This document shows positions 7,919-19,140 of a DNA stretch of 64,000 nt, in pieces. A model generated the notes under the pieces. It was not told where the DNA came from. It saw only the letters and a program-made list of their open reading frames with translations, and made no database searches. The DNA comes from Ruegeria sp. PrR005 (GTDB lineage Bacteria; Pseudomonadota; Alphaproteobacteria; Rhodobacterales; Rhodobacteraceae): contig NZ_JAAGOX010000005.1 of the NCBI RefSeq assembly GCF_010500245.1, positions 1 to 64,000 on the forward strand, in the 5' to 3' direction. Position 1 is the stretch's first letter. The number at the start of each line of letters is the position of its first letter. Made by a program: the position numbers and the translations under genes.

Positions 7919-8491
7919 ATGTTTGCGGTCCTCAAGACTGGCGGCAAGCAGTACAAGGTTCAGGCGGGCGATGTGCTCCGCGTTGAAAAGCTGGCTGCCG
8001 ACGCAGGTGAAAAAGTTCAATTCAACGAAGTGCTGATGCTGGGCGGCGACGCGCCGGTCGTGGGCGCTCCGCTGGTCGATGGCGCGGCCGTTCAGGCCGA
8101 GGTGATCGATCAGGTCAAGGGCGAAAAGCTGATCCATTTCGTCAAGCGCCGTCGTAAGCACAGCTCGCAGCGCACCAAGGGCCACCGTCAGAAGCTGACC
8201 CTGGTCAAGATCACCGAGATCCTGACCTCGGGCGCCGACAAGACCGGTGTCAAGGCCGCAACCGGCCAGGCCCCGAAAGGCGCCGCCGCTCCGGCCGCAG
8301 CTGCCGCAGGTTCGGACGATCTGACCAAGATCACCGGCGTGGGTCCCGCAGCCGCCAAGAAGCTGGTCGAAGCCGGCATCGGCAGCTATGCCGCGCTGGC
8401 CGCCTTGTCGGACGAGCAGATTGCTGCTATCGACGCGGTCAAAGTGAAACCCGAATGGGTTGAGCAGGCCAAAGAGCTGGCTCAGGGCTAA
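7919..8491 (+). CDS. rplU: 50S ribosomal protein L21 with C-terminal helix-hairpin-helix extension
   Basis: 190 residues, against about 103 for E. coli L21. Residues 1-103 are typical L21 ([38 protein letters not shown]), binding 23S rRNA domain VI. An Ala/Pro-rich linker (about 108-135) then joins a helix-hairpin-helix-like domain with [20 protein letters not shown] and [16 protein letters not shown]. Such extended L21 proteins are common in Rhodobacterales, which fits the taxonomic call; the function of the extension is unknown. The start is set by AAGGAAAG before the ATG. It precedes rpmA by 11 bp and is driven by the promoter at 7712. Confidence 0.97.
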   Translation: MFAVLKTGGKQYKVQAGDVLRVEKLAADAGEKVQFNEVLMLGGDAPVVGAPLVDGAAVQAEVIDQVKGEKLIHFVKRRRKHSSQRTKGHRQKLTLVKITEILTSGADKTGVKAATGQAPKGAAAPAAAAAGSDDLTKITGVGPAAAKKLVEAGIGSYAALAALSDEQIAAIDAVKVKPEWVEQAKELAQG

Positions 8492-8502
8492 GGAGAGAAA
8501 GA

Positions 8503-8772
8503 ATGGCACATAAAAAAGCTGGCGGTTCCTCCCGTAACGGTCGCGACTCCATCGGTCGCCGCCTTGGCGTCAAGAAATACGGCGGCGAAGCTGTCGACGC
8601 GGGCAACATCATCGTGCGTCAGCGCGGCACCAAGTTCTGGCCGGGCCAGGGCGTTGGCATGGGCAAAGATCACACCATCTTTGCAACCGTCGACGGCGCC
8701 GTGAAGTTCCACAAGGGCCTGAAACAGCGTACCTTCATTTCGGTCCTGCCGGTGGCGGAGGCCGCAGAGTAA
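8503..8772 (+). CDS. rpmA: 50S ribosomal protein L27
   Basis: 89 residues, full length. The N-terminus [20 protein letters not shown] reaches the peptidyl transferase centre in the family, and [18 protein letters not shown] is the conserved body. No N-terminal prepeptide of the Firmicutes type is present. It has a strong ribosome site (AAGGAGAG), is cotranscribed with rplU, and is followed by a clear terminator. Confidence 0.98.
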   Translation: MAHKKAGGSSRNGRDSIGRRLGVKKYGGEAVDAGNIIVRQRGTKFWPGQGVGMGKDHTIFATVDGAVKFHKGLKQRTFISVLPVAEAAE

Positions 8773-8805
8773 GCCGAAGCCCAGAAGGTTTAGAAAAAAT
8801 TCATG

Positions 8806-8836
8806 GGGGACCGGCAAGGATTGCCGGTCCCCTTTC
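8806..8836 (+). terminator. Rho-independent terminator after rpmA
   Basis: Perfect 12-bp stem GGGGACCGGCAA (8806-8817) / TTGCCGGTCCCC (8821-8832), 3-base loop, then TTTCTCGTTCTT. Confidence 0.85.
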
Positions 8837-8869
8837 TCGTTCTTCACCGGAGTTTGATCGGACAGGATC

Positions 8870-9478
8870 ATGGGCGTTGCCACGACCAGCTTTCTGATTT
8901 TTGCCGCCAGCCAGGTCGGCACGCCAGGGCCTGCCAACATGGCCCTGATGTCGGTTGGCGCGCGCTATGGCTTCGTGGCGGCCTTGCCCTTTGTGGCAGG
9001 TGTGGCCTTGGGCAAGCAGCTGGTGATCTGGCCGGTGGGCTTTGGTCTGATGGAGCTGGCCAACAGGGCGCCTTGGGTTTTTGAGGGGCTGAAATATCTT
9101 TGCGTGGCCTATGTTTGCTGGCTGGCCTTGAAAATCGCCAACCTGCGTCTGACGCCGCAGGCCGGGGCTGACAACCCGCCCGGATTTCGCGCGGGCCTGC
9201 TGGTTCATCCGCTCAACCCCAAGGCCTGGGCGATGATCGTGGCGGGTTTTACCGGCTTTGTCGCCGTGGGTACGCCACATTTCCAGGCGACATTGACGAT
9301 TGCCGGTATACTGCTGGCGTGCCAGGCGGTTTTCCACCCGATCTGGGCGTTTGCCGGCGACAGGATTGCCCATGTGGTTGCAGGACGGCCTGCCGAGAAA
9401 TACCTGATGTGGATGCTGGCGGGGCTGACGGTTGCCTCTGTTGTTTTTGTTGTGTTCGGAGGAGGAGCACAGGAATGA
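8870..9478 (+). CDS. LysE/RhtB family amino-acid exporter
   Basis: 202 residues, the usual length for the family, with about six hydrophobic membrane segments. The N-terminal signature SQVGTPGPANMALMSVGARYG matches the LysE/RhtB pattern of a TPGP motif near residue 17, and HPLNPKAWAMIV near residue 110 is also typical. It would export an amino acid or derivative across the inner membrane; the substrate cannot be read from sequence. It overlaps the following acetyltransferase gene by 4 bp (ATGA), a pairing that could acetylate and export a toxic amine, though that is only suggestive. Confidence 0.88.
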   Translation: MGVATTSFLIFAASQVGTPGPANMALMSVGARYGFVAALPFVAGVALGKQLVIWPVGFGLMELANRAPWVFEGLKYLCVAYVCWLALKIANLRLTPQAGADNPPGFRAGLLVHPLNPKAWAMIVAGFTGFVAVGTPHFQATLTIAGILLACQAVFHPIWAFAGDRIAHVVAGRPAEKYLMWMLAGLTVASVVFVVFGGGAQE

Positions 9479-10011
9479 AGTTTGATACGATCATTAATCA
9501 GCCTGTCATAGAGACCGACCGGTTCGATCTGCGCCCCTTGCGCAAATCGGACATGGGGCTGATCGAGTATTATGCCAGCGACGAACGTGTCGCGCGTATG
9601 ACCACCTCGATCCCGCATCCTTTACCGCCCGGCATGACCGAGGCGTTTGTCGCGCGTGCGATGTCCGATGACCGGGGCGAGGACATCTGGGCTATGGACG
9701 CGACGCGAGACAACGGGCCCGAGTTGATCGGGGTGATCTCGCTCAAGAAGATGGACCGCAACCAATCCGAGGTTGGATACTGGGTTGCGCCGATCTACTG
9801 GAACACCGGTATCGCCTCGATGGCGGTGGAGGCGTTGGTAAATGCCAACCCGATGGACAACGCGACGATGTTCGCCAGCGTGTTCCAGGATAACCCGGCC
9901 TCAGCCAGGGTCTTGACCCATTGCGGGTTTCAGTATCTTGGAGACGCCGAGAGTTATTCGGTTGCGCGGGGCGCGACCGTACCCACCTGGACCTATAGCC
10001 GAAAGCTGTGA
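9475..10011 (+). CDS. GNAT family N-acetyltransferase (RimJ/RimL type)
   Basis: 178 residues. The N-terminal IETDRFDLRPLRKSD and the C-terminal FASVFQDNPASARVLTHCGF are hallmarks of the RimJ/RimL-like subgroup that acetylates protein N-termini or small amines using acetyl-CoA. The ATG at 9475 overlaps the stop of the LysE gene and has GGAGGAG upstream; the longer frame beginning at 9319 is a shadow inside that gene. The acceptor substrate is unknown. It is followed after 37 bp by obgE. Confidence 0.88.
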   Translation: MKFDTIINQPVIETDRFDLRPLRKSDMGLIEYYASDERVARMTTSIPHPLPPGMTEAFVARAMSDDRGEDIWAMDATRDNGPELIGVISLKKMDRNQSEVGYWVAPIYWNTGIASMAVEALVNANPMDNATMFASVFQDNPASARVLTHCGFQYLGDAESYSVARGATVPTWTYSRKL

Positions 10012-10039
10012 CTTGAGCCGTGCGCGGCCTTTGCAGTAG

Positions 10040-12177
<2,138 letters not shown>

Positions 12178-12230
12178 CCCAGACGCCGCGACGCTCTATC
12201 CATTGACCTGACCCAAGCCAGGGGACCGCC

Positions 12231-13484
12231 ATGAAAGACATCGAAGATATCGCCGCCGTCATGACCGATATCGGCAAACGGGCCAAGGCCGCTGCGGCCG
12301 AGCTGGCCTTTGCCACAGCCGAGCGCAAGCATGCCGCATTGATCGCCGCCGCCGATGCGGTCTGGGCCCGCCGGGCCGAGATCATCGCCGCCAATGCGCG
12401 TGATCTGGACTATGGCCGCGACAAGGGGCTGAGCCCGGCGATGATGGACCGGCTCAAGCTGGACGAAGGGCGCATTCAGGGCATCGTCGACGGTCTGCGC
12501 ACCGTGGCCGAACAGGCCGATCCGGTGGGCGAGGTTCTGGCGGAATGGGACATGCCTTCAGGCCTGCATATCCAGCGGGTACGCACACCGTTGGGGGTGA
12601 TCGGGGTGATCTATGAAAGCCGCCCCAACGTGACGGCGGATGCCGGGGCGCTGTGCCTGAAATCGGGCAATGCGGTAATCCTGCGCGGCGGGTCCGAGAG
12701 TTTCCACTCTTCAGGCGCGATCCATGCCTGTCTGGTCGAGGGGTTGCGCGCTGCGAACCTGCCCGAGGATGTGATCCAGCTGGTTCCGACCCGCGACCGG
12801 GCGGCGGTTTCCGAGCTGCTGACCATGACCGACTATGTCGACGTCATCGTGCCGCGCGGCGGCAAGGGGCTGGTGGGGCTGGTACAGCGCGAGGCGCGGG
12901 TGCCGGTCTTTGCCCATCTCGAAGGCATCGTGCATATCTATGTCGACAAGGACGCCGACCCTGAAAAGGCGCTGCGGGTGGTGATGAATGCCAAGACGCG
13001 CCGCACAGGGATTTGTGGCGCTGCGGAATGTCTTTTGATTCACAAGGATATAGCGGACAGTCTTGGTGCTGATCTGGTACGCGCGCTGATCGAGGCCGGG
13101 GTGGAGGTACGGGCCGAAGGGCTGCCCGGCTCCATCGCTGCAAGCGAGACGGACTGGGGCAAGGAATACCTCGACATGATCATCGCGGCCAGGGTGGTCG
13201 AGGATGTGGACGCGGCCATCGCCCATATCCGCCACTATGGATCGAACCATACCGATTGCGTGATCACCGAAAATGACGCGGTCGCCGCGCGTTTCTTTGA
13301 GCAGCTCGACAGCGCCATTCTGATGCACAACGCCTCGACCCAGTTTGCCGATGGCGGCGAATTCGGCATGGGCGCCGAGATCGGCATCGCCACCGGCAAG
13401 ATGCATGCGCGCGGCCCTGTTGGGGCGGCGCAACTGACCAGTTTCAAGTATCTGGTCCGTGGCGAAGGTACGGTCCGGGGCTGA
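12231..13484 (+). CDS. proA: Gamma-glutamyl phosphate reductase
   Basis: 417 residues, full length. Reduces glutamyl-5-phosphate to the semialdehyde with NADPH. Conserved segments are [28 protein letters not shown] (split here by its length; about 126-153), the catalytic cysteine in [13 protein letters not shown] (about 261) and [20 protein letters not shown] near the C-terminus. It forms an operon with proB. The stop abuts that of chpT on the other strand with no gap. Confidence 0.98.
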   Translation: MKDIEDIAAVMTDIGKRAKAAAAELAFATAERKHAALIAAADAVWARRAEIIAANARDLDYGRDKGLSPAMMDRLKLDEGRIQGIVDGLRTVAEQADPVGEVLAEWDMPSGLHIQRVRTPLGVIGVIYESRPNVTADAGALCLKSGNAVILRGGSESFHSSGAIHACLVEGLRAANLPEDVIQLVPTRDRAAVSELLTMTDYVDVIVPRGGKGLVGLVQREARVPVFAHLEGIVHIYVDKDADPEKALRVVMNAKTRRTGICGAAECLLIHKDIADSLGADLVRALIEAGVEVRAEGLPGSIAASETDWGKEYLDMIIAARVVEDVDAAIAHIRHYGSNHTDCVITENDAVAARFFEQLDSAILMHNASTQFADGGEFGMGAEIGIATGKMHARGPVGAAQLTSFKYLVRGEGTVRG

Positions 13485-14081
13485 TCAGAACCTGATGACG
13501 ACCTGGGTCTCTGTGGTTTCCACCGTGATCCGTCGGCCGGTGTCGGCGGCAACAGCGGGCAACAGGGCAAACTGAACCTGGGCCGGGGTGACATGAACCA
13601 ATGCAGCCGGGTTGCTCAGCCCTTCCCAAAGGGACGGATCGACAGCCAGCCTGCTGGCGGTTCCCGTCACCCGCCAGTTGCCCGAGGACTCCTCGATCTT
13701 CACCTCACCGCCAATGGGCATCGCGGTTTCACAGCATTGCAGCGCCAGAAAGGCAAGCCGCGTTTCGCTGCGCAGTACGGGCTCAGCCGGACACCATTCT
13801 GCCCGCACCCGATGCCCGCGATTGAGGTCATCGAAAATGGAAACCACTTCGGCGCGGCCGATCTGCTGCTCTCCTGCCGCCCCGTATGCGATGCGAAAGA
13901 ACTTGATCCGCGCCTCGGCGCAATTGACGCTGTCCGAGATCAAATCCATCTCGGGGCCCTGAACGGCGCCGGTCATTTCGAGCAGTTCCAGACCATTGGT
14001 TATTGCGCCGACCGGGCTGATCAGGTCATGGCAGATGCGCGAGCCGATCAGGCCAGCCAGGTTGACGCCGCTTTGGGCCAT
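13485..14081 (-). CDS. chpT: Histidine phosphotransferase ChpT
   Basis: 198 residues. A dimeric phosphotransferase that relays phosphate from the hybrid kinase CckA to CtrA and CpdR in alphaproteobacteria. The phosphorylated histidine is H18 in SRICHDLISPVGAITNGLELL, and the degenerate ATPase-like C-terminal domain follows (family knowledge). The ATG at 14081 has GGAGG six bases upstream; the longer frame to 14159 is discarded. It is divergent from a small DUF3553 gene with only 50 bp between. Its presence fits the CtrA-type boxes seen at 52088 and 14321 in this window. Confidence 0.9.
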   Translation of the reverse strand: MAQSGVNLAGLIGSRICHDLISPVGAITNGLELLEMTGAVQGPEMDLISDSVNCAEARIKFFRIAYGAAGEQQIGRAEVVSIFDDLNRGHRVRAEWCPAEPVLRSETRLAFLALQCCETAMPIGGEVKIEESSGNWRVTGTASRLAVDPSLWEGLSNPAALVHVTPAQVQFALLPAVAADTGRRITVETTETQVVIRF

Positions 14082-14131
14082 GCGATACCTCCGTCTTAGA
14101 CCTTCACATGCTTGCCACACGGGGCGCACCC

Positions 14132-14314
14132 ATGACCGATCTGAATGCCATTCTTGCACCGGGCATGTATGTACGCCACCCGAGTTACCCCGATTGGGGA
14201 ATCGGCCAGGTGCAATCCAGCATCGCCGGAAAGATCACGGTTAACTTTCCCGATCAAGGAAAGGTGGTGATCGACGGTACACGCATCGCCTTGGTGCCCG
14301 TCTTTGATCTGTGA
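14132..14314 (+). CDS. DUF3553 domain small protein
   Basis: 60 residues. PGMYVRHPSYPDWGIGQVQS and VNFPDQGKVVI form a small beta-barrel-like fold typical of DUF3553, a short alphaproteobacterial protein of unknown function also found as a C-terminal tail in some helicases. The start at MTDLNAILAPG is preferred over an ATG eight codons upstream (14108), because the first eight residues look unconserved; the evidence is not strong. It is transcribed divergently from chpT. Confidence 0.8.
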   Translation: MTDLNAILAPGMYVRHPSYPDWGIGQVQSSIAGKITVNFPDQGKVVIDGTRIALVPVFDL

Positions 14315-14320
14315 TTTGCC

Positions 14321-14336
14321 TTACCGAAAGGTTAAC
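14321..14336. promoter_or_regulatory. Candidate CtrA-type box before olsB
   Basis: TTAC-N7-TTAAC, matching the CtrA full-site pattern TTAA-N7-TTAA at seven of eight positions. It lies about 90 bp upstream of olsB. One variant site like this can occur by chance in 64 kb. Confidence 0.35.
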
Positions 14337-14422
14337 GCCAAAGTTTCTGTTCGCTTTCGGTTGCCAACCTCGTCAGAGGCGCGGTATCTGCCCGCAACCG
14401 GGAAATCTGGAAGCAATCTCCG

Positions 14423-15178
14423 ATGACTGATCGCGGATCAACATTCACCGTGAAAATTGCCGAAAACGAAGACGAAATCCGCGCGGCCCAGGCGTTGCGC
14501 TATGATGTGTTTGTGCGGGAACTGGGTGGCAGCGGCGCGATGGTCGACCATGATCGCGGCCTGGAGCAGGACAGATTCGACCCGTTTTTCGACCACATGC
14601 TGTGTATCGACAACAAGTCCGGTCAGGTTGTCGGCGTTTACCGCCTGCTCCGGTCGGAACAGGCAGAGGCGGTCGGGCAGTTCTATTCCGAGGATGAATA
14701 CGATCTTACGGCCCTCAAGACCTCGGGCCGCAAGCTGTTGGAGCTTGGGCGCTCCTGCGTCCACCGCAACTATCGCGGCGGCATGGCGATGTATAACCTC
14801 TGGAACGGGCTGGCCGCTTATGTGGCCAGACATGAAATCGAGATTCTGTTCGGGGTGGCAAGTTTCCATGGCACCAATCCCGAAACATTGGCCGAGCCAC
14901 TGTCCTTGCTCTACCATAACCACCTTGCACCCGAAGAGCTTCGCGTTCGCGCGCAGCCGCAACATTTTGTCGAGATGAACCGGGTTCCGCCCGACCAACT
15001 GGACCGGCGGCGCGCGATGCTCGACGTTCCGGCATTGATAAAGGCATATCTGCGGCTTGGCGGATACGTGGGTGATGGCGCCTATGTCGACCAGGCATTC
15101 AACACCACCGACGTCTGTCTGATCCTGGACACCACGCGCCTGAACGAGCGCCAGCGCAAGATCTACTCCGGGGTTTAG
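14423..15178 (+). CDS. olsB: L-ornithine N-alpha-acyltransferase
   Basis: 251 residues. Transfers a 3-hydroxyacyl chain from acyl carrier protein to the alpha-amino group of ornithine, giving lyso-ornithine lipid. It has a GNAT-like fold (AQALRYDVFVRELG, LELGRSCVHRNYRGG, LFGVASFHGTNPE) of the OlsB/GNAT_5 family. It precedes the acyltransferase gene by 1 bp, forming the standard olsB-olsA pair. Ornithine lipids replace phospholipids under phosphate limitation in many alphaproteobacteria; no Pho box is visible here, so control may lie elsewhere. Confidence 0.92.
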   Translation: MTDRGSTFTVKIAENEDEIRAAQALRYDVFVRELGGSGAMVDHDRGLEQDRFDPFFDHMLCIDNKSGQVVGVYRLLRSEQAEAVGQFYSEDEYDLTALKTSGRKLLELGRSCVHRNYRGGMAMYNLWNGLAAYVARHEIEILFGVASFHGTNPETLAEPLSLLYHNHLAPEELRVRAQPQHFVEMNRVPPDQLDRRRAMLDVPALIKAYLRLGGYVGDGAYVDQAFNTTDVCLILDTTRLNERQRKIYSGV

Positions 15179-15179
15179 C

Positions 15180-16007
15180 ATGGAACCTCTGTGGAACAGC
15201 GATGAGCCACCCGAGGGGGTGGAAATCGGCCCGCTGGGATGGCTGCTGGTGCTGCTGCGCGGCTTGCCGCTGGCGCTGTTGGTGTTCGGCGGGCTCTTGG
15301 TGCTGCTCTGCGTGCGGCTGATCGAGCGGCCTTTGTATGGCGTGCGTCGTCCCGTGACCCCGTTCATCACCCAGTTCGTCTGTCGCAACGCGTTTCGCAT
15401 CCTTGGTATCGGCTTTTCCACCAGCGGAGAGCTTATGCGCCAGCACGGGGCGGTGGTGGCAAATCACAGCTCGTGGCTTGATATCTTTGCGCTGAACGCG
15501 CGCAAGCGGATCTATTTCGTCTCCAAGGCCGAAGTGGCGGGCTGGCCCGGCATTGGCTGGCTGGCGCGGGCGACCGGCACCGTGTTCATCGAGCGCAACC
15601 CAAAGAAGGCGCGCGAACAAACCGCGCTGTTCGAAGAGCGGCTGAAAGCCGGGCACAAGCTGTTGTTCTTTCCCGAGGGCACCTCGACCGATGGACTGCG
15701 GGTCTTGCCGTTCAAGACCACGCTGTTTGCGGCGTTCTTCACGCCGGAACTGCGCGATTTCATGTTCGTGCAGCCGGTGACGGTGGTGTTCCATCCCCCA
15801 AAGGGGCAATCAAACCGGTTCTATGGTTGGTGGGGCGACATGGAGTTCGGTCCGCATCTGGTCAAGACGCTGGCGGCCCGTAGTCAGGGCCGGGTCGAGT
15901 TGATCTATCACGAGCCCGTTCGGGTTGCGGGTTTTGACAGCCGCAAGGCGCTGGCTGCCTATTGCGAGGCCGCCGTGCGCCACGCCCATGAACTGGCGCG
16001 ACCCTGA
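15180..16007 (+). CDS. olsA: Lyso-ornithine lipid O-acyltransferase / 1-acylglycerol-3-phosphate acyltransferase
   Basis: 275 residues. One N-terminal membrane segment (about 18-46) is followed by a PlsC acyltransferase domain with the catalytic HX4D motif NHSSWLD (H96, D101) and PEGTSTDG (about 164). It adds the second acyl chain to lyso-ornithine lipid, and in roseobacters also serves related aminolipids. Cotranscribed with olsB. Its end is separated from the rpsB promoter by only 17 bp. Confidence 0.9.
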   Translation: MEPLWNSDEPPEGVEIGPLGWLLVLLRGLPLALLVFGGLLVLLCVRLIERPLYGVRRPVTPFITQFVCRNAFRILGIGFSTSGELMRQHGAVVANHSSWLDIFALNARKRIYFVSKAEVAGWPGIGWLARATGTVFIERNPKKAREQTALFEERLKAGHKLLFFPEGTSTDGLRVLPFKTTLFAAFFTPELRDFMFVQPVTVVFHPPKGQSNRFYGWWGDMEFGPHLVKTLAARSQGRVELIYHEPVRVAGFDSRKALAAYCEAAVRHAHELARP

Positions 16008-16024
16008 GACAACGATATTGCCCC

Positions 16025-16053
16025 TTGCGCTTGCGGCGCTGCTGGCCTATACG
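16025..16053 (+). promoter_or_regulatory. Sigma-70 type promoter of rpsB-tsf
   Basis: -35 TTGCGC (16025-16030), 17-base spacer, -10 TATACG (16048-16053). It would give a leader of about 120 bases before rpsB. Confidence 0.55.
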
Positions 16054-16063
16054 CGCGCCATTC

Positions 16064-16085
16064 AAAACCCGCAGGCGGGGTTTTG
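16064..16085 (+). other. Hairpin with U run at the start of the rpsB leader
   Basis: AAAACCCGC pairs with GCGGGGTTTT (one bulged G) and is followed by GG, just after the expected transcription start. It looks like an attenuator or stabilising hairpin in the rpsB leader, or alternatively the terminator of olsA overlapping the promoter. Confidence 0.5.
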
Positions 16086-16180
16086 GTCCGTTTGGGGGAG
16101 ACATCCCCATCCGAACCGCCGGTTGGAGCATCCGCTTCTTCTCCCCCGCCAAGGCGTAAACCGGAAAAGGAAAATACCGC

Positions 16181-16948
16181 ATGGCTCTTCCCGAGTTCTC
16201 CATGCGTCAGCTGCTGGAAGCTGGCGTTCACTTCGGCCACCAGACCCAACGTTGGAACCCGCGCATGGCGCCGTTCATCTACGGCGCCCGCAATGGCATC
16301 CACATCGTCGACCTGACCCAGACCGTTCCGATGCTGGACCAGGCGCTGAAGGTTATCCGCGACACCGTCGCCAAGGGCGGCCGCATCCTGTTCGTCGGCA
16401 CCAAGCGCCAGGCCGCAGGCCCGATCGCCGAAGCCGCCGAGAAGTCGGCACAGTATTACATGAACCACCGCTGGCTGGGCGGCACGCTGACCAACTGGAA
16501 AACCGTTTCGCAGTCGATCCAGCGTCTTCGTTCCATTGACGAAGCCATGGAAGGCGGCGCCGAAGGCCTGACCAAGAAAGAGCGTCTGGGCATGGAACGC
16601 GACCAGGGCAAACTGCAAGCTTCGCTGGGTGGTATCCGCGAGATGGGCGGCGTGCCGGATCTGCTGTTCGTCATCGACGTCAAGAAAGAAGCACTGGCCA
16701 TCGCCGAAGCCAACAAGCTGGGCATCCCGGTTGTGGCCGTGGTTGACACCAACTGCTCGCCCGATGGCGTTGACTATATCATCCCCGGCAACGACGACGC
16801 GGCGCGCGCCATTGGCCTCTACTGCGACCTGGCGGCCCGTGCCGCGCTGGACGGCATGTCGGCACAGCTGGGCGCCGCTGGCGTCGACCTGGGCGCGCTT
16901 GAAGACGCGCCTGTCGAAGAAGCACTGGCGGAAGACGCCGAGGCCTGA
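16181..16948 (+). CDS. rpsB: 30S ribosomal protein S2
   Basis: 255 residues, full length. Conserved segments [30 protein letters not shown] and [23 protein letters not shown] identify S2, which joins the 30S subunit last, near S1. The C-terminal tail is acidic ([15 protein letters not shown]). It is followed by tsf after 78 bp, the near-universal rpsB-tsf order. Confidence 0.98.
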   Translation: MALPEFSMRQLLEAGVHFGHQTQRWNPRMAPFIYGARNGIHIVDLTQTVPMLDQALKVIRDTVAKGGRILFVGTKRQAAGPIAEAAEKSAQYYMNHRWLGGTLTNWKTVSQSIQRLRSIDEAMEGGAEGLTKKERLGMERDQGKLQASLGGIREMGGVPDLLFVIDVKKEALAIAEANKLGIPVVAVVDTNCSPDGVDYIIPGNDDAARAIGLYCDLAARAALDGMSAQLGAAGVDLGALEDAPVEEALAEDAEA

Positions 16949-17026
16949 TCGGTCTCCGTCATCTGTATGTCAAATGGGGCAGGGTATGACCTGCCCCAAA
17001 TCCGATTCGATTTGAGGAGAGCCAAG

Positions 17027-17902
17027 ATGGCAATCACAGCTGCACTCGTGAAAGAACTGCGCGACGCAACCGGCGCCGGCATGATGGACGCCAAGAAAGC
17101 ACTGACTGAAACCGACGGCGATATGGAAGCCGCCATCGACTGGCTGCGCACCAAGGGCCTGGCAAAGGCCGCCAAGAAATCCGGCCGCACCGCTGCCGAA
17201 GGTCTGGTCGCCGTTGTCGTCGAAGGTGGCAAGGGCGTTGCCGTCGAAGTGAACGCCGAAACCGACTTTGTCGCCAAGAACGCCGAGTTCCAGGACATGG
17301 TTGGCCAGATCGCGGCCGCCGCTGTCAACGTTGCTGACCTTGACGCGCTGAACGGTGCCGATCTGGGCGGCAAGACCGTGGCCGACACGCTGACCGACAA
17401 GATCGCCAAGATCGGCGAGAACATGACCCTGCGCCGGATGGCCAAGATCGAAGGCGACACCGTTGTGACCTATGTCCACAACGCCGCCACCGTCGGCATG
17501 GGCAAGATCGGTGTTCTAGTCGCCATGAAAGGCGGCGACGAAGCCCTGGGCAAGCAGGTTGCGATGCACATCGCCGCCGTGAACCCGGCCGCGCTGAGCG
17601 AAGCGGACATGGATCCCGCTGTCGTTGAGAAGGAAAAGCAGATCCAGATGGATATCGCCCGTGAATCCGGCAAGCCGGAGCAGGTGATCGAAAAGATGAT
17701 CGAAGGCCGGATGAAGAAGTTCGTCGCTGAATCGACCCTGCTGAGCCAGCAGTTCGTCGTGAACCCGGACCTGACCGTTGGGGCCGCAGCAGCGGAAGCT
17801 GGCGCAGAGATCACCGGTTTCGTCCGTCTGGAAGTTGGCGAAGGCATCGTGGTCGAAAAAGAAGACTTTGCTGCCGAAGTCGCAAAAGCTGCTCAAGGCT
17901 GA
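17027..17902 (+). CDS. tsf: Translation elongation factor Ts
   Basis: 291 residues. Nucleotide exchange factor for EF-Tu. The N-terminal UBA-like domain has [20 protein letters not shown] and the core has [10 protein letters not shown], which contacts EF-Tu, followed by the dimerisation and C-terminal modules. The ATG at 17027 has GAGGAGAG upstream; the frame's earlier start at 16967 is not used. A bidirectional-looking terminator follows at 17951. Confidence 0.98.
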   Translation: MAITAALVKELRDATGAGMMDAKKALTETDGDMEAAIDWLRTKGLAKAAKKSGRTAAEGLVAVVVEGGKGVAVEVNAETDFVAKNAEFQDMVGQIAAAAVNVADLDALNGADLGGKTVADTLTDKIAKIGENMTLRRMAKIEGDTVVTYVHNAATVGMGKIGVLVAMKGGDEALGKQVAMHIAAVNPAALSEADMDPAVVEKEKQIQMDIARESGKPEQVIEKMIEGRMKKFVAESTLLSQQFVVNPDLTVGAAAAEAGAEITGFVRLEVGEGIVVEKEDFAAEVAKAAQG

Positions 17903-17912
17903 TTGTATAGGT

Positions 17913-18150
17913 GGCCACGTCTCTTGGACGTGGCCTGTTACAAAGATTAAACCGGTCGCGTGAAAACGCGGCCGGTTTTTATTGGCTCGACACGAAAAAG
18001 GTGAAACCGGATGTCTCCGGTTCCACCTGAAAAAGAAGAGGGGCCCCGGTCGATGGGGATGGATGGGGCCCCTCATGTTCTCCGACGGTGCTTGCCGAAC
18101 AATAAGCACTCGCCGCCGGACGGGTCAGAGCGCCTCTGAATAATGAGGAT
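17913..18150. other. Dense array of hairpins between tsf and luxR; rest of the 480-base gap
   Basis: Five or six inverted repeats follow one another: GGCCACGTC/GACGTGGCC (17913-17935), the tsf terminator (17951-17976), GTGAAACCGG/CCGGTTCCAC (18001-18026, one mismatch), GAGGGGCCCC/GGGGCCCCTC (18038-18074, perfect 10 bp, 17-base loop), TCCGACGGTGCTT/AAGCAC-TCG-CCGCCGGA (18081-18119, interrupted) and CCTC/GAGG (18133-18150 region). No open frame fits. From 18150 to 18316 I see nothing distinctive. The array could be a small structured RNA or a cluster of processing and termination signals. Confidence 0.5.
17951..17980 (+). terminator. Rho-independent terminator after tsf
   Basis: 10-bp stem ACCGGTCGCG (17951-17960) / CGCGGCCGGT (17967-17976), loop TGAAAA, then TTTT. 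It stands about 48 bp past the tsf stop. Confidence 0.85.
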
Positions 18151-18316
18151 CTTTTCCCGATGTCCCTAGGCTAAAGCCACCACTCACGGAACAAACTCAT
18201 ATTGCCCAACGCGCCTCCGGATCGAAAGTCGGGGATTCCTTACCTGTGGTAAACTTTGCGGAAACACCATGGCGGTCCGGTGTGAGGCAAGCCTGGCTGC
18301 CCACGGAAATGACCTA

Positions 18317-18346
18317 AAAAAGCCGCACAACTGCGCGACTTTTTCA
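18317..18346 (-). terminator. Terminator after luxR (A/T tract on both sides)
   Basis: AAAAAGCCGCACA (18318-18330) pairs with TGCGCGACTTTTT (18333-18345), allowing two G-U pairs, giving U runs in either direction. It sits about 40 bp past the stop of the LuxR gene. Confidence 0.75.
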
Positions 18347-18384
18347 AACGAAAACAGCATCTTCTTGAGTAAAGTGCGTGTGTC

Positions 18385-19140
18385 TCACGCTTCCATGATG
18401 AACATCTGGTTGTGCAAGGCTGCCTTCAGCACTGCCTGTGCCGTGGTCTCCACCGACAAAGCCTCTCGCGCCAATCGCAGATGTTTCTCCACGGTTGCCA
18501 TGGTCAGCCCCATCAAGATCGCGATGTCTTGTGTCGTTTTACCGTCGCCGACCCATTGCAACGCTTCGCGTTGGCGGCGTGTCAGCGACCGGTTCGGGGC
18601 CACATAAGGCAGGGTCATGATTTTGAGGTGGGCCACGTTGTTCATCAGGAGAATATCCCGTCCGTGCTCCTCCCAAATTGCGTCGACCTCGGCCTGATTG
18701 GCCCCTTTGGGGGCGCTCAACGAGATCGCGCCCTTTGCCCGCGCCGAAACCGAGGTGAAACTGATGGTGTAGCCCGCCGTGACACCATGGGCCGCGTTGA
18801 ATTCGTAGACGCGCTTTTCCTGCGGGGTCATCGTTGCGCTGGACAGCATGTCCGAGATCATTTTCCAGCTTCCGGCGCCCTCGTGCTCCAACGCCCAATG
18901 CAGCATGGGGGCATGGAAATAGAGCCCGGAATGCAGGAACCCGTCGATATAGGCTTTCTCGTGATTGGTCAGGATGACAAAATCTTCAGGATCGCCCAGC
19001 GACGTGGCGGTCCGGTAATTGGTATAGCCGTATAGCAGGCGGTCAAACCCGTATTCGCCCATCTGTTTGGTATGGGCGTCCCAAAGCTCTTCCAGGGTTT
19101 TGACGTAACTCAGGAACTCCAGATAGCTACGCAGGTTCAT
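18385..19140 (-). CDS. LuxR family regulator with autoinducer-binding domain (solo)
   Basis: 251 residues. The N-terminal autoinducer-binding domain (about 15-165) contains EYGFDRLLYGYTNYRTA, TNHEKAYIDGFLHSGLYFHAP and SWKMISDML, resembling acyl-homoserine-lactone receptors. The C-terminal LuxR helix-turn-helix (about 183-245; LTRRQREALQWVGDGKTTQD, LMGLTMATVEKHLRLA) binds DNA. No luxI synthase gene is nearby, so it is a solo receptor, reading signals made elsewhere or by other species. Its ATG overlaps the stop of aroQ (ATGA), implying joint transcription with a housekeeping shikimate gene, which is unusual. Target genes are unknown. Confidence 0.9.
   Translation of the reverse strand: MNLRSYLEFLSYVKTLEELWDAHTKQMGEYGFDRLLYGYTNYRTATSLGDPEDFVILTNHEKAYIDGFLHSGLYFHAPMLHWALEHEGAGSWKMISDMLSSATMTPQEKRVYEFNAAHGVTAGYTISFTSVSARAKGAISLSAPKGANQAEVDAIWEEHGRDILLMNNVAHLKIMTLPYVAPNRSLTRRQREALQWVGDGKTTQDIAILMGLTMATVEKHLRLAREALSVETTAQAVLKAALHNQMFIMEA

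Noticed and set aside
17913-17935. First hairpin after tsf as its terminator
   Set aside because: Stem is perfect but no U run follows; the hairpin at 17951 with TTTT is the better terminator.
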